Assembly: GCA_036806345.1 (NCBI GenBank)
Contig: DAIROT010000006.1
Span: 1 to 64,000 of the forward strand
Length of the DNA: 64,000 nucleotides
Direction: 5' to 3'
Origin: QHCF01 sp003244275
GTDB lineage: Bacteria > Actinomycetota > Acidimicrobiia > Acidimicrobiales > QHCF01
A model generated the notes under the pieces. It made no database searches and was not told where the DNA came from. It was given only the letters and a program-made list of their open reading frames with translations. Positions 1-8,695 of this stretch are shown here, piece by piece. How positions within the stretch are numbered: position 1 is the stretch's first letter; each line of letters begins with the position of its first letter. The position numbers and the translations under genes are program-made.

Positions 1-20
1 CTACAAGCCCGCCGGTGAGC

Positions 21-67
21 TACTTGTGCGCGTTACGTCGCATATAGAGCACAATCGCGCACAAGTA
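21..67. repeat. Perfect 12-bp inverted repeat downstream of aconitase
   Basis: TACTTGTGCGCG at 21-32 is the exact reverse complement of CGCGCACAAGTA at 56-67, with a 23-nt loop. It lies about 45 bp beyond the stop of the minus-strand aconitase gene, so it could form a terminator-type hairpin in that transcript, or be an operator or element end at the window edge. No T-tract follows. Confidence 0.5.
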
Positions 68-109
68 CCATTGCCGTCACCCAATCGCACACACGTAACG
101 TCCGAGCCG

Positions 110-2128
110 TCAGCCAGTCGGACCGGTGCTCCGGAGGCCGGTGCCGTGCTGGACGGGGCGACGTTGCCGGTACTGGTTGATCAGCCCGCCGGCCAGCACC
201 ATGTTCACCTGCCGGCTGCTCAGCTGGTGCTCGACCAGGAAGGACTTTCCGGATGTACGGTTTTCCACCGTCATGCCAGATCCCGAGGCCAGGGCTCGTC
301 GCAGGTCCGTCAGGCCCAGGACGTCGCCCTGCCCGACCAGCTCGAGATCCTCCCGCCTGGCAAAGGTCAGGGGGAGTACGCCGAAGTTGGTCAGGTTCTG
401 CCAGTGGATACGGGCGAAGCTGACGGCGATCACGGCGTGGACTCCCAGGTAACGAGGCACCAGGGCCGCATGCTCCCGGGAAGACCCCTGGCCGTAGTTC
501 TTCCCCGCCACCAGCACCGAGCCGCACTTCTCCCTGACCTGGACGGCCCGGTCGAAGAAGGTGTGGTCGATCGCCTCGAAGGCGAAACGGGCGAGGGCGG
601 GGATATTCGAGCGGTAGGGCAGGGCCCGGGCCCCAGCCGGCATGATCCCATCGGTGGACACGCCGTCCCCCATCACCAGGAGCACCGGCGCCTCGATGGC
701 ATCGGCCAGGGGCCGCAGTTCCGGCAGAGCGGCGATGTTCGGCCCTTTGCGCAGCTCGCCACCCCCCACCCCCGGGGGGACAAGCTCGCCTCCCGGTGCG
801 GTGAGCCCGCCCACAGGCGCAGGAGGTACCGCCCGGTTGGCCGATCTCTCCTCGGCCCTACCGACCCTGGGATAGGCCATGGCCAGTGTCCTGGGATCGG
901 TGATCGCCCCGGTGAGGGCAGAGGCGGTCGCCGTCTCCGGGCTGCAGAGGTAGACCTTGTCGTCGCTGGTTCCCGAGCGTCCCGGGAAATTGCGGGGCAT
1001 GGTCCGCAGGCTGATCTCGTCACTGGCTGGAGCCTGGCCCATCCCGATACAGCCCATGCAGCCGGCCTGATGGATCCGCGCCCCCGCCGCCACCAGTTGG
1101 GCCAACCCCCCGGTGGCGGCCAGAACCTCGATGAGCTGGCGGGAGGTGGGGTTCACATCGAAGCTCACCCGGTCATGAGTCTGGCGGCCGGCCACCATGG
1201 CGGCGGCAATGGCGAAGTCGCGCAACCCCGGATTGGCCGAGGACCCGATGACCGCCTGACAGATCTCGGCCCCGGCCACCTCGGACACCGCCACCACGTT
1301 GTCCGGGCTCGGCGGCAGGGCAATCAGCGGAACGAGCGAGGAGAGATCAATCTCGTCCTCCTCGTCGTAGCCGGCATCGGAGTCGGCGACCATCTCCGCC
1401 CAGGCGTCTCCCCGGCCCTCGGACTCGAGGAAGCCCCGGACGGCAGAGTCAGAAGGAAAGACGGTGGTGGTGGCGCCCAGCTCGGCACCCATGTTGGCGA
1501 TCACGTGGCGGTCCATGGCCGACAGGCACGCCAGGCCGGGACCGTGGTACTCGATGACCTTGCCCACCCCGCCGTGGACCCCGTGACGGCGCAGCATCTC
1601 CAGGATCACGTCCTTGGCACTGACCCAGTCGGGCAGCCGTCCGATGAGCCTCACGCCCATCACCGTGGGCATGTTCACGAAAAAGGGCTCTCCCGCCATG
1701 GCCATGGCCACCTCCAACCCGCCCGCCCCCATGGCCAACATCCCGAGCGAGCCGGCCGCGCAGGTGTGGCTGTCGGCACCCAGCAGGGTCTTGCCCGGCC
1801 GGCCGAAACGCTGCATGTGGACGGGATGGCTGACCCCGTTGCCGGGCTTGGAGTACCAGAGGCCAAAGCGCTGGCAACCGCTGCGCAGGAACAGATGGTC
1901 GTCGGCGTTGCGGTAGTCGACCTGGAGCAGGTTGTGGTCCACGTACTGAGCCGACAGCTCGGTGCGCACCTGGCCCACACCCATCGCCTCCAGCTCCAGC
2001 ATGACCATGGTGCCGGTGGCGTCCTGGGTGAGAGTCTGGTCGATGCGCAGGGCGATCTCCACACCGGCACGCATCTCACCATCGACGAGATGGGCCTCGA
2101 TCAACTGGCGAGTCACACTGGCACCCAT
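110..2128 (-). CDS. Aconitate hydratase, Aquifex-type
   Basis: This 672-residue enzyme is expected to interconvert citrate and isocitrate in the TCA cycle. Its length matches the shorter Aquifex-type aconitases (about 650 residues) rather than AcnA (about 890). Recognisable segments are LLGADSHTCAAG with the first cluster cysteine near residue 110, the pair in GCMGCIGMGQAP near residue 370, and the swivel-domain motif YGQGSSREHAA near residue 545. The ATG at 2128 was chosen because the aconitase similarity begins there; the frame stays open upstream but the residues look non-coding. A weak TAGAAC hexamer lies 7 nt upstream. The gene stands alone; no citrate synthase or dehydrogenase is visible. 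Confidence 0.93.
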   Translation of the reverse strand: MGASVTRQLIEAHLVDGEMRAGVEIALRIDQTLTQDATGTMVMLELEAMGVGQVRTELSAQYVDHNLLQVDYRNADDHLFLRSGCQRFGLWYSKPGNGVSHPVHMQRFGRPGKTLLGADSHTCAAGSLGMLAMGAGGLEVAMAMAGEPFFVNMPTVMGVRLIGRLPDWVSAKDVILEMLRRHGVHGGVGKVIEYHGPGLACLSAMDRHVIANMGAELGATTTVFPSDSAVRGFLESEGRGDAWAEMVADSDAGYDEEDEIDLSSLVPLIALPPSPDNVVAVSEVAGAEICQAVIGSSANPGLRDFAIAAAMVAGRQTHDRVSFDVNPTSRQLIEVLAATGGLAQLVAAGARIHQAGCMGCIGMGQAPASDEISLRTMPRNFPGRSGTSDDKVYLCSPETATASALTGAITDPRTLAMAYPRVGRAEERSANRAVPPAPVGGLTAPGGELVPPGVGGGELRKGPNIAALPELRPLADAIEAPVLLVMGDGVSTDGIMPAGARALPYRSNIPALARFAFEAIDHTFFDRAVQVREKCGSVLVAGKNYGQGSSREHAALVPRYLGVHAVIAVSFARIHWQNLTNFGVLPLTFARREDLELVGQGDVLGLTDLRRALASGSGMTVENRTSGKSFLVEHQLSSRQVNMVLAGGLINQYRQRRPVQHGTGLRSTGPTG

Positions 2129-2224
2129 GCCAGGCGTTCTAGCCGGTCCAGGCGGCGGCCCCGATCCCAAGGTTTGCCGGCGGCCCTTCACGCCCCCTCG
2201 CCCGAAAGAGGAAGGAACAAGAAT

Positions 2225-2515
2225 GTGGTGATCGAGATCATGACCTTCCGGTTGCGGACCGGAGTTGGCGAAGCCGAGTTCATGGCCGCCGACCAACGTG
2301 TCCAAACCGAGTTCGCCTACCGCCAGCCCGGCATGATCCGCCGCACCACTGGCCACAATCGGGATGGCGGCTGGGTGGTGATCGACTTGTGGGCGTCCAC
2401 CGCCGACGCCGACGGCTCCCTGCACGGATGGCACCACCAGCCGGTCCCGCTCGAATTCATGGCTCTGGTGGACGAAGCCTCGGTCCGCACCCAGCGCTTC
2501 GAGGCGCTGGATTGA
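2225..2515 (+). CDS. Small dimeric alpha/beta-barrel-like protein (ABM/Dabb type)
   Basis: This 96-residue protein begins VVIEIMTFRL and contains a segment with FMAADQRVQTEFAYRQPGMIRR. The arrangement of a short strand, a helix rich in charged residues and a GMIRRT strand is typical of antibiotic-biosynthesis-monooxygenase or stress-responsive barrel proteins. I cannot assign a substrate. The GTG at 2225 is favoured because AGAGGAAGGA at 2207-2216 is a good ribosome-binding site; ATG at 2240 is an alternative. It is divergent from aconitase and convergent with the VOC gene. Confidence 0.65.
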   Translation: MVIEIMTFRLRTGVGEAEFMAADQRVQTEFAYRQPGMIRRTTGHNRDGGWVVIDLWASTADADGSLHGWHHQPVPLEFMALVDEASVRTQRFEALD

Positions 2516-2523
2516 TGGCCTGG

Positions 2524-2877
2524 CTACTGCTGGACCAGCATCACCTGATTGCCCTCGGGGTCCTTCACCACGGCCAGGGTGGCGGTGCCGGGTGACTCGA
2601 ACGGCTCTGCGATGACCTCCCCACCCAGCTCAGCGGCCAGGGCGACGGAGCTCCCGAGGTCACGCACCTGGATGTACAGGTTGACGCCACCGTCATTGCC
2701 CTGGCGGAAGTGACCACCCGGGCCCGGCTCGGGGCCTCCCAGGCCAGCGGCGACGTTCATGATCGGACCATCGCCGATGTCCCAGTTGAAGATCCGGCGG
2801 TAGAAAGTGGCCAGGCGCTGCGGATCACGGGCCACGATCTCCCAGTGCACGACAGGTCGGGCCCAGTCATCGCTCAT
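2524..2877 (-). CDS. VOC (glyoxalase/bleomycin-resistance) family protein
   Basis: This 117-residue protein is a single VOC module: an N-terminal HWEIVARDPQRLATFYRRIF segment, then a middle GGVNLYIQV strand and a C-terminal VKDPEGNQVMLVQQ strand. Members bind a divalent metal through His/Glu residues on the strands; the substrate cannot be predicted. The ATG at 2877 is chosen because it starts MSDDWARPVVHW, directly before the fold. A CAGTCT hexamer lies 6 nt upstream. It follows trpA by only 27 nt, so it may also be read from the trp transcript. Confidence 0.85.
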   Translation of the reverse strand: MSDDWARPVVHWEIVARDPQRLATFYRRIFNWDIGDGPIMNVAAGLGGPEPGPGGHFRQGNDGGVNLYIQVRDLGSSVALAAELGGEVIAEPFESPGTATLAVVKDPEGNQVMLVQQ

Positions 2878-2904
2878 AACATCAGACTGGCACAATCGGA
2901 CAGC

Positions 2905-3699
2905 TCAGCTGTCGAGGGCGGCCCGCAGCTCGGCCACGAAGGTGCCTGCCCCCTCGGGACCGGCTCCCTCCAGGATGCGGCGCACCAGGGCCGAGCCCAC
3001 GACCACCCCATCGGCTCGCTGGCAGACCGTCTGGGCCTGTTCGGGGGTGGACACGCCGATGCCGATGAGCACCGGCTTGTCGGTGACCGCCTTCAATCGA
3101 TCGGCCATAACGGCGGCGCTGTCGGCCAGTTGGCCTCGCTCCCCCGTCACCCCCATCCGTCCCACGCCGTAGACGAAGCCCCGGGATCGGGCGCAGATGG
3201 CGACCAGGCGGTCGTCTGGCGTACTCGGTGCAGCCAGCAGTACCGTCGCCACGCCCGCTTGGTCGGCCGCCCGGGCCCAATCGCCGGACTCCTCGAGGGG
3301 CAGATCCACCAGGATGGCGCCAACCACCCCAGCCTCGACCAGTTGGTGAGCGAAGCGCCGGTGCCCACTGCGAGAGACGATGTTGTAATAGGTCATGACT
3401 ACCAGGGGCACGCCGACCTCCAGCTTGGCCGCCTGTCCCAGGACGCTGGCCGGAGTGGCCCCTTGTTCCAGCGCCCGACGGGACGCCTCTTGGATGACCG
3501 GCCCGTCAATCATGGGATCAGAGAATGGGATCCCGATCTCCACCGCGTCAGCTCCCTCGGCCACCACCGCTCGAACCACATCCGACCAGCCGTCGAGGCC
3601 CCCCGTCACATAGGGCACGACCAGCTTGCGACCATTGTCCCGGGCGCCCCGTAGGGCCGCCTCCAGTGACCCCAACACCAATCCACTCGAACAGTTCAC
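2905..3699 (-). CDS. trpA: Tryptophan synthase alpha subunit
   Basis: TrpA cleaves indole-3-glycerol phosphate to indole and glyceraldehyde 3-phosphate within the alpha2-beta2 complex. The 264 residues show the catalytic glutamate in DAVEIGIPFSDPMIDGP and the catalytic aspartate in GAILVDLPLEES, followed by the phosphate-binding GIGVSTPEQA loop and VVGSALV. The start is a GTG at 3699, 25 nt after the trpB stop; a GTG seven codons later is a possible alternative. It is the last biosynthetic gene of the trpC-F-B-A operon. Confidence 0.95.
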   Translation of the reverse strand: MNCSSGLVLGSLEAALRGARDNGRKLVVPYVTGGLDGWSDVVRAVVAEGADAVEIGIPFSDPMIDGPVIQEASRRALEQGATPASVLGQAAKLEVGVPLVVMTYYNIVSRSGHRRFAHQLVEAGVVGAILVDLPLEESGDWARAADQAGVATVLLAAPSTPDDRLVAICARSRGFVYGVGRMGVTGERGQLADSAAVMADRLKAVTDKPVLIGIGVSTPEQAQTVCQRADGVVVGSALVRRILEGAGPEGAGTFVAELRAALDS

Positions 3700-3724
3700 G
3701 CCGACCGAACCGGATCGGCCGGGC

Positions 3725-4933
3725 TCAACCGAGGATCTCCATGACCTGGGCCACGTCCTTGTCGCCCCGTCCAGACAAGGTCACCAGCACGCTGGATCCG
3801 GCCGGGATCTCGGCTCCGGCCACGCGGGCCACCCAGGCCAGGGCGTGGGCTGGCTCCAGGGCCGGGATGATCCCCTCGGTCTCAGACAGCAGGCGCAGGG
3901 CCGCCAGCACCTCTACATCACCGGCCTCCACGTACTCAGCCCGGCCGATGGCAGCCAGGTGGGCATGCTCCGGCCCGACTCCGGGATAATCCAGCCCGGC
4001 CGACATGCTGTGAGCCTCGAGGACCTGGCCGTGCTCGTCCTGGAGCAGATGGGAGCGCATGCCGTGGACCACACCCGGAATTCCTCGGGCCAGCGCAGCT
4101 CCGCCGGCCGCCTCCACTCCGATCAGCTTGGCGTCAGTATCGGCAAAACCGGCGAAGGTGCCCGCCGCATTGGAGCCGCCGCCGACGCAGGCCACCACAT
4201 AGTCCGGGTCAGCGCCCCCCAGCAGGGCCCGGCACTGGTCACGAGCCTCATCGCCCACCACCCGTTGGAGTTGGCGAACCATCCAGGGATAGGGATGCGG
4301 CCCCATCACCGAGCCGAGGCAGTAGTGGGTGGTCTCCACCGACGCCACCCAGTCCCGCAGGGCCTCGTTGATGGCGTCCTTCAGAGTTCGGCTGCCAGAC
4401 TCCACCGTGCGCACCTCGGCACCCAACAAGCGCATCCGAAAGACATTGAGAGCCTGGCGCTGGACATCGACCGCGCCCATGTAGACCACGCACTCCATCC
4501 CGAACAGGGCGGCCGCGGTGGCGGTGGCCACCCCGTGCTGGCCGGCGCCGGTCTCGGCCAACAGGCGCCGCTTGCCCATGGCCCGGGTCAGCAGGGCCTG
4601 GCCCACCACGTTGTTGATCTTGTGGGAGCCGGTATGGGTGAGATCCTCTCGCTTGAGAAGGACCCGTACCCCGAGCCGCTCCGAGAGCCTGTGACACTCG
4701 GTAACCGGCGTCGGACGCCCGGCGTAGTCGCGCAGGATGGCGTGATACTCGGACCTGAAGGCAGAATCGGACCAGGCAGAGCGAAAGGCAACCTCCAGTT
4801 CCTGACAGGCCGGCACCAGGGACTCGGGAACGAAACGGCCCCCGAACTCACCGAATCTCCCCTCCGGGGTCGGCTCACCCATGATTGCCGTTCCACCGGA
4901 CCAGGCAGACTCGCCCGGGACAGCCCCGGGCAT
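3725..4933 (-). CDS. trpB: Tryptophan synthase beta subunit
   Basis: TrpB condenses indole with serine on pyridoxal phosphate. The 402-residue sequence has GEFGGRFVPE near the N-terminus, the PLP lysine in HTGSHKINN, the phosphate loop GGGSNA and the C-terminal SGRGDKD. The ATG at 4933 shares one base with the trpF stop (TGATG), which supports it; an internal ATG at 4882 would give a more standard N-terminus. It lies between trpF and trpA. Confidence 0.96.
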   Translation of the reverse strand: MPGAVPGESAWSGGTAIMGEPTPEGRFGEFGGRFVPESLVPACQELEVAFRSAWSDSAFRSEYHAILRDYAGRPTPVTECHRLSERLGVRVLLKREDLTHTGSHKINNVVGQALLTRAMGKRRLLAETGAGQHGVATATAAALFGMECVVYMGAVDVQRQALNVFRMRLLGAEVRTVESGSRTLKDAINEALRDWVASVETTHYCLGSVMGPHPYPWMVRQLQRVVGDEARDQCRALLGGADPDYVVACVGGGSNAAGTFAGFADTDAKLIGVEAAGGAALARGIPGVVHGMRSHLLQDEHGQVLEAHSMSAGLDYPGVGPEHAHLAAIGRAEYVEAGDVEVLAALRLLSETEGIIPALEPAHALAWVARVAGAEIPAGSSVLVTLSGRGDKDVAQVMEILG

Positions 4934-5589
4934 CAGAGCTCGTCCTGCCAGTTGTAGGGCCCGACTCCCTCACCCTCGTAGCCGGGGGGGGCGGCTGCCT
5001 TGGCCGCCGCTATGAAGGTCCGCAACAGATGAGGGTCCTTGTGGCCGGGGCTGGCCTCGACGCCTGTGACCACGTCGACACCCCACGGATGCACGCTGGA
5101 GATGGCCTCGGCCACGTTGCCAGGACTGAGACCCCCGGCCAGGATCAGGCGGGGGATGCCGGTCGCCGTCTCGGCCAGGCGCCAGTCGAAGACCTGGCCG
5201 GACCCTGGCGAAGGGGCATCCAGCAGGACCATGTCGGCGCCGTAGGCGAGGGCGCGGGCCATGGCCGGGTGCCCAGCCTGGAATGCCTTGATGGTGAGGG
5301 GAACCCTCTCACTCACCCAACGAAAGTCCTCCACCGACTCACTGCCGTGAAGCTGGGCTGCCTTCAGGCCCAGTTCGTTGACCACCTGGGCCACTCGCGC
5401 CGGAACCTCATCCCGGAACACGCCAACGGTGAGAATCTCTGGTGGCAGCCGACGGGCGATGTCGCCTGCCAGGAGGGGAGTGATCTGGCGGGGGGAGGGG
5501 GCAAAGATGAACCCTACCGCATCGGCGCCCAGAGCCACGGCCAAGAGGGCATCCTCCTCGTTGGTGTTGCCGCACACCTTCACGAACAC
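4933..5589 (-). CDS. trpF: Phosphoribosylanthranilate isomerase
   Basis: TrpF converts phosphoribosylanthranilate to CdRP in tryptophan synthesis. The 218 residues start MFVKVCGNTNEEDA with the general-base cysteine, and contain AAQLHGSE, the catalytic aspartate in DMVLLDAPSPGSGQ and the phosphate-binding LAGGLSPGNV. The start overlaps the trpC end by 10 nt. A dedicated TrpF next to a separate hisA (13575-14309) means this organism does not rely on the bifunctional PriA isomerase used by many actinobacteria. Confidence 0.95.
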   Translation of the reverse strand: MFVKVCGNTNEEDALLAVALGADAVGFIFAPSPRQITPLLAGDIARRLPPEILTVGVFRDEVPARVAQVVNELGLKAAQLHGSESVEDFRWVSERVPLTIKAFQAGHPAMARALAYGADMVLLDAPSPGSGQVFDWRLAETATGIPRLILAGGLSPGNVAEAISSVHPWGVDVVTGVEASPGHKDPHLLRTFIAAAKAAAPPGYEGEGVGPYNWQDEL

Positions 5590-6455
5590 GATGACCCAAC
5601 CGTCTCGGACCCCGCCGTCTTCACGCCCTGAGCACCAGCCGCCCCGCCAGCGCGTAGATTCCGGACGGCAACTGCCCGGTCAGGTGCTCGCACGAGTGCC
5701 TCTCCGACCAGCACCGCATCGAAGCCGGCATCAGCCAGACGGGCGACATCGTCGTTACTGTGAACGCCCGACTCCGCCACCTTTACCACCTGGTCGGGCA
5801 GCATCGACGCCAATTCGCACGCCCGCTGGTGGTGGACCTCGAAGGTCACCAGATCTCGCTGATTGATGCCCACCAGGGCCGGACCGGTGGCCATGGCCCT
5901 CTCCAGCTCGACCAGGTCGTGGACCTCCATCAGGACGGCCAGGCTCAGCTCGTCAGCCAATGCCGACAGCCGAGCCAACTCGGCGTCCGAGAGCGCCGCC
6001 ACGATGAGCAGGACCGCGTCCGCCCCCATGATCCTGGCATCGCAGACATCGGCTTCACAGACGGTGAAGTCCTTGCGCAAGACCGGGATGCCCACCGCCG
6101 CTCTGGCCAGCACCAGGTCCTGGGATGACCCCCCGAAGAACTGGCGATCGGTCAGGACTGACAGGCACGTGGCCCCTCCCTCGGCGTACGAGGCAGCGAC
6201 GGCTGCCGGGTCAAGATCAGCGTCAATGACTCCCATGGACGGCGATCGCCGCTTGACCTCGGCGATGACCCCCAACCCGGCCGCGGCCTCGAGGGCGGCA
6301 ACAAACGGGCGGGGCGACGGGCTTCGCTGTGCCCGCTCCACCAGGTCACTCAGCATCTCGTCCCGTCTGCGTGCGGCCGCCCGGTGAGATGCCACGATAC
6401 GCCCGACAATCCCGCCCGCATCGGGGACCTCGGAACCGTGGGACAGGGTGGCCAT
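5580..6455 (-). CDS. trpC: Indole-3-glycerol phosphate synthase
   Basis: TrpC ring-closes CdRP to indole-3-glycerol phosphate. The 291 residues carry VIAEVKRRSPSMG with the catalytic lysine, PVLRKDFTV, LVGINQRDL and VAESGVHSNDD, and a somewhat long C-terminal tail. The ATG at 6455 (MATLSHGSEV) is chosen; a TTG three codons earlier is also open. TAGGCT sits 8 nt before this ATG, so the transcript may be leaderless. It is the first gene of trpC-F-B-A and is divergent from the response regulator. Confidence 0.95.
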   Translation of the reverse strand: MATLSHGSEVPDAGGIVGRIVASHRAAARRRDEMLSDLVERAQRSPSPRPFVAALEAAAGLGVIAEVKRRSPSMGVIDADLDPAAVAASYAEGGATCLSVLTDRQFFGGSSQDLVLARAAVGIPVLRKDFTVCEADVCDARIMGADAVLLIVAALSDAELARLSALADELSLAVLMEVHDLVELERAMATGPALVGINQRDLVTFEVHHQRACELASMLPDQVVKVAESGVHSNDDVARLADAGFDAVLVGEALVRAPDRAVAVRNLRAGGAAGAQGVKTAGSETVGSSCS

Positions 6456-6463
6456 GGGCGCCA

Positions 6464-6469
6464 AGCCTA
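6464..6469 (-). promoter_or_regulatory. Candidate -10 for trpC (leaderless)
   Basis: TAGGCT lies 8 nt upstream of the trpC ATG at 6455. This spacing would place the transcript start at or next to the start codon. No convincing -35 is seen. Confidence 0.45.
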
Positions 6470-6506
6470 CCGGCGCCGCTAGAGCTTCACGGGATGGCAG
6501 GCTGAA

Positions 6507-7199
6507 ATGGTGACTGCCCGAGCTGGCTCACCGGGGACCATCGTGGTGGTAGAGGATGATCCCCACATCGCCGACCTGGTCGGCCTCTACCTGCGAGCCG
6601 ACGGGTTCCGAGTCCTGCTGGCGTCTGACGCCGTGAGGGGACTCGAGCTGGTCGGCCAGGAACGACCTCGGCTGGTCATCCTGGACATCGGGCTGCCCGG
6701 CCCGATGGACGGCCTGGATGCCTGTCGACAGCTGCGGTCTGCCAGCGACGTTCCGGTGCTGATCCTCACCGCACGCCACGACGAGATCGACCGAGTCCTC
6801 GGCCTCGAGCTGGGCGCCGACGACTACGTGACCAAACCTTTCTCGCCTCGTGAGCTGGTGGCCCGGGTCAAGGCCATCCTTCGGCGCAGCACCGGGTCAG
6901 CCCGGGCGGCCCCCGAGATACTGGTGGTGGGCGGAGTGGAGATCGATACCGGCCGGCGTGAGGTCCGCGTCGACAGCCAGGTGGTGGCCCTGGCCACCCG
7001 CGAGTTCGACCTGTTGGCCCACCTGGCCAGCCACGCCGGCCTGGCCCTGAGCCGGCGCCAACTACTGGACGGCGTCTGGGGGCCGGGCTGGTACGGAGAT
7101 GACCGCACGGTGGATGTCCACATCCGCCAGTTACGCAAGAAGCTGGGCGACAGCCTGCCCCTCGCCACCGTGTGGGGCGTGGGCTACCGGCTGGGTTGA
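6507..7199 (+). CDS. OmpR/PhoB-family response regulator
   Basis: This 230-residue regulator has an N-terminal receiver domain (about residues 11-125) with the acidic pair VVEDDP, the phospho-acceptor aspartate in LVILDIGLPG and the lysine in DDYVTKPFSP, followed by a C-terminal winged helix (about 135-230) ending in RTVDVHIRQLRKKLGD and GVGYRLG. A GTG at 6510 is an alternative start with CAGGCT 6 nt upstream. The kinase gene starts 7 nt after the stop, so the two form a two-component system. The signal is unknown. Confidence 0.94.
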   Translation: MVTARAGSPGTIVVVEDDPHIADLVGLYLRADGFRVLLASDAVRGLELVGQERPRLVILDIGLPGPMDGLDACRQLRSASDVPVLILTARHDEIDRVLGLELGADDYVTKPFSPRELVARVKAILRRSTGSARAAPEILVVGGVEIDTGRREVRVDSQVVALATREFDLLAHLASHAGLALSRRQLLDGVWGPGWYGDDRTVDVHIRQLRKKLGDSLPLATVWGVGYRLG

Positions 7200-7206
7200 G
7201 AAGCTC

Positions 7207-8589
7207 GTGCGCCGCCGCCTCACCGTCGCCATGGTCGGAGTGGTAGCCGGCGCGCTCCTGCTCGCCGGAGTCGGCACCCTGCTGATCTCCAATCGAGTGT
7301 CCCGCAACGATGCCCGGCGCGACGTGTCCACCGAGCTCCGGGCGCTCAAGGGCACCGGCGCCCACCGCCGGCCAGTAGTCTTTCGTGCTCTCTACCACCA
7401 GGCCCGCCTGGACGGCGCCATCTTTCGTCCCTTGAGCCCGGCTGGCACCATCGTCGGACATCTCCCGGCCGGACTCAGCCCATCCGACTTTGCCACCAGC
7501 CCCCTCCTCTCCGGCAGGGTCTCTTCGGGAACCAAGGGCGACCTGGCCTACGCGGCCACTCGGGTAACCCTGACCCCCATTGAGCAGGCCGCCCTGGGCT
7601 TCTCCCAGGAGAGGGTGGTTGCCGTCCTCGCCCGCCGAGTCACCGGAGTGGGAACCGGCATCGATTATGTGCTGGCAGTGGCCGGAGTCACTCTCCTGGT
7701 GGCGGGGGCGGTGGCGGAGCGCCTCAGCCGGCGGATCACCCGACCCCTCGAGGACGCGGCTGCAGCCACCCGCCGCATCGCCGCCGGAGACTTGGACACC
7801 CAGGTGCCAATGGTCCGAGGCGGGTACCCGGAGCTGACCTCCCTGGCTGGCTCCATCAATACTATGGCTGCCAGCCTGGGCCGGGCCAAGGGCCTCGAAC
7901 GCCAGTTCCTGCTGTCGGTGTCCCATGACCTGCGCACCCCGTTGACGTCGATCCGGGGCTTCGCCGAGGCCATCGCCGACGGCACCGCCCCGGATCCCCG
8001 CCGAGCCGCGGTGGTCATAACCAGCGAGGCCCGCCGTCTGGAGCGCCTGGTGCGTGACCTGTTGGAGCTGGCCAAGCTGGACGCACGGCGCTTCTCCCTT
8101 GACCTGCGCCGAGTGGATGTCGGCGAAGTCGTGGCTGACACGGCGGAGGGATTTCGCCCGGCGGGGGAGCAGGCCGGGCTGGAAATTTCGGTCGAGGTGA
8201 GCGAGGCCCCGGATCTCTGGGCCAGTGCCGATCCCGACCGCCTGGCCCAGGTGCTGGCCAATCTCGTCGAGAACGCCCTCAACTTCGCCAGCCGGCGACT
8301 CCGGATCGTTGCCGAGCGGGCAGGTGACGAGGTGGTAGTGGTGGTCGAGGACGATGGGCCGGGCATAGCCTCTGAAGACCTGGGTCAGGTCTTCGACCGG
8401 CTTCACCAGTCGTCCAGGACGCCCACCCGCCAGGTCGGCTCCGGCCTGGGCCTGGCCATCGTCAGCGAGCTGGTCGACGCCATGGGAGCGACGGTACGGG
8501 CCGAGTCCCCCATCTCCCCGAGCGGCGGTGGCACCCGGATGGTGGTGGCCCTGAGCCCGTGGCCCAGCTCCGGCTCCCCCGCCGCCTGA
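7207..8589 (+). CDS. Membrane sensor histidine kinase
   Basis: This 460-residue kinase has a first membrane helix at about residues 5-27, a variable extracellular part of about 130 residues, a second helix near 160-180 and a HAMP linker (RRITRPLEDAAAATRRI). The H-box is VSHDLRTPLTSIRGFAEA, and the ATPase domain has NLVENALNFA, VEDDGPGIA and GSGLGLAIV. The GTG at 7207 follows the regulator stop directly. It is expected to phosphorylate the regulator encoded just upstream. The extracellular segment resembles nothing I recognise. Confidence 0.93.
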   Translation: MRRRLTVAMVGVVAGALLLAGVGTLLISNRVSRNDARRDVSTELRALKGTGAHRRPVVFRALYHQARLDGAIFRPLSPAGTIVGHLPAGLSPSDFATSPLLSGRVSSGTKGDLAYAATRVTLTPIEQAALGFSQERVVAVLARRVTGVGTGIDYVLAVAGVTLLVAGAVAERLSRRITRPLEDAAAATRRIAAGDLDTQVPMVRGGYPELTSLAGSINTMAASLGRAKGLERQFLLSVSHDLRTPLTSIRGFAEAIADGTAPDPRRAAVVITSEARRLERLVRDLLELAKLDARRFSLDLRRVDVGEVVADTAEGFRPAGEQAGLEISVEVSEAPDLWASADPDRLAQVLANLVENALNFASRRLRIVAERAGDEVVVVVEDDGPGIASEDLGQVFDRLHQSSRTPTRQVGSGLGLAIVSELVDAMGATVRAESPISPSGGGTRMVVALSPWPSSGSPAA

Positions 8590-8695
8590 CATCTGGGTGC
8601 TCGGGATTGAGAGTCGTGACAGCCGGAGCCGGCCGGTACCTGGTTGCAATCAGCGATACTCGAGCAGCGCACAGCCACCCTCGGATGTTGGACGG

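Noticed and set aside
26..2160. Long plus-strand open frame antisense to aconitase
   Set aside because: It is opposite a clear aconitase with all its motifs; the residues are Gly/His/Arg-rich as expected of a high-GC shadow. Only its last 96 codons (2225-2515) look like a real gene.
6868..8649. 593-codon minus-strand frame opposite the sensor kinase
   Set aside because: It is a codon-position shadow of the kinase, with no recognisable motif.
8590..8695. Terminator between the sensor kinase and lipoprotein genes
   Set aside because: I saw no stem longer than about four pairs in this convergent gap.
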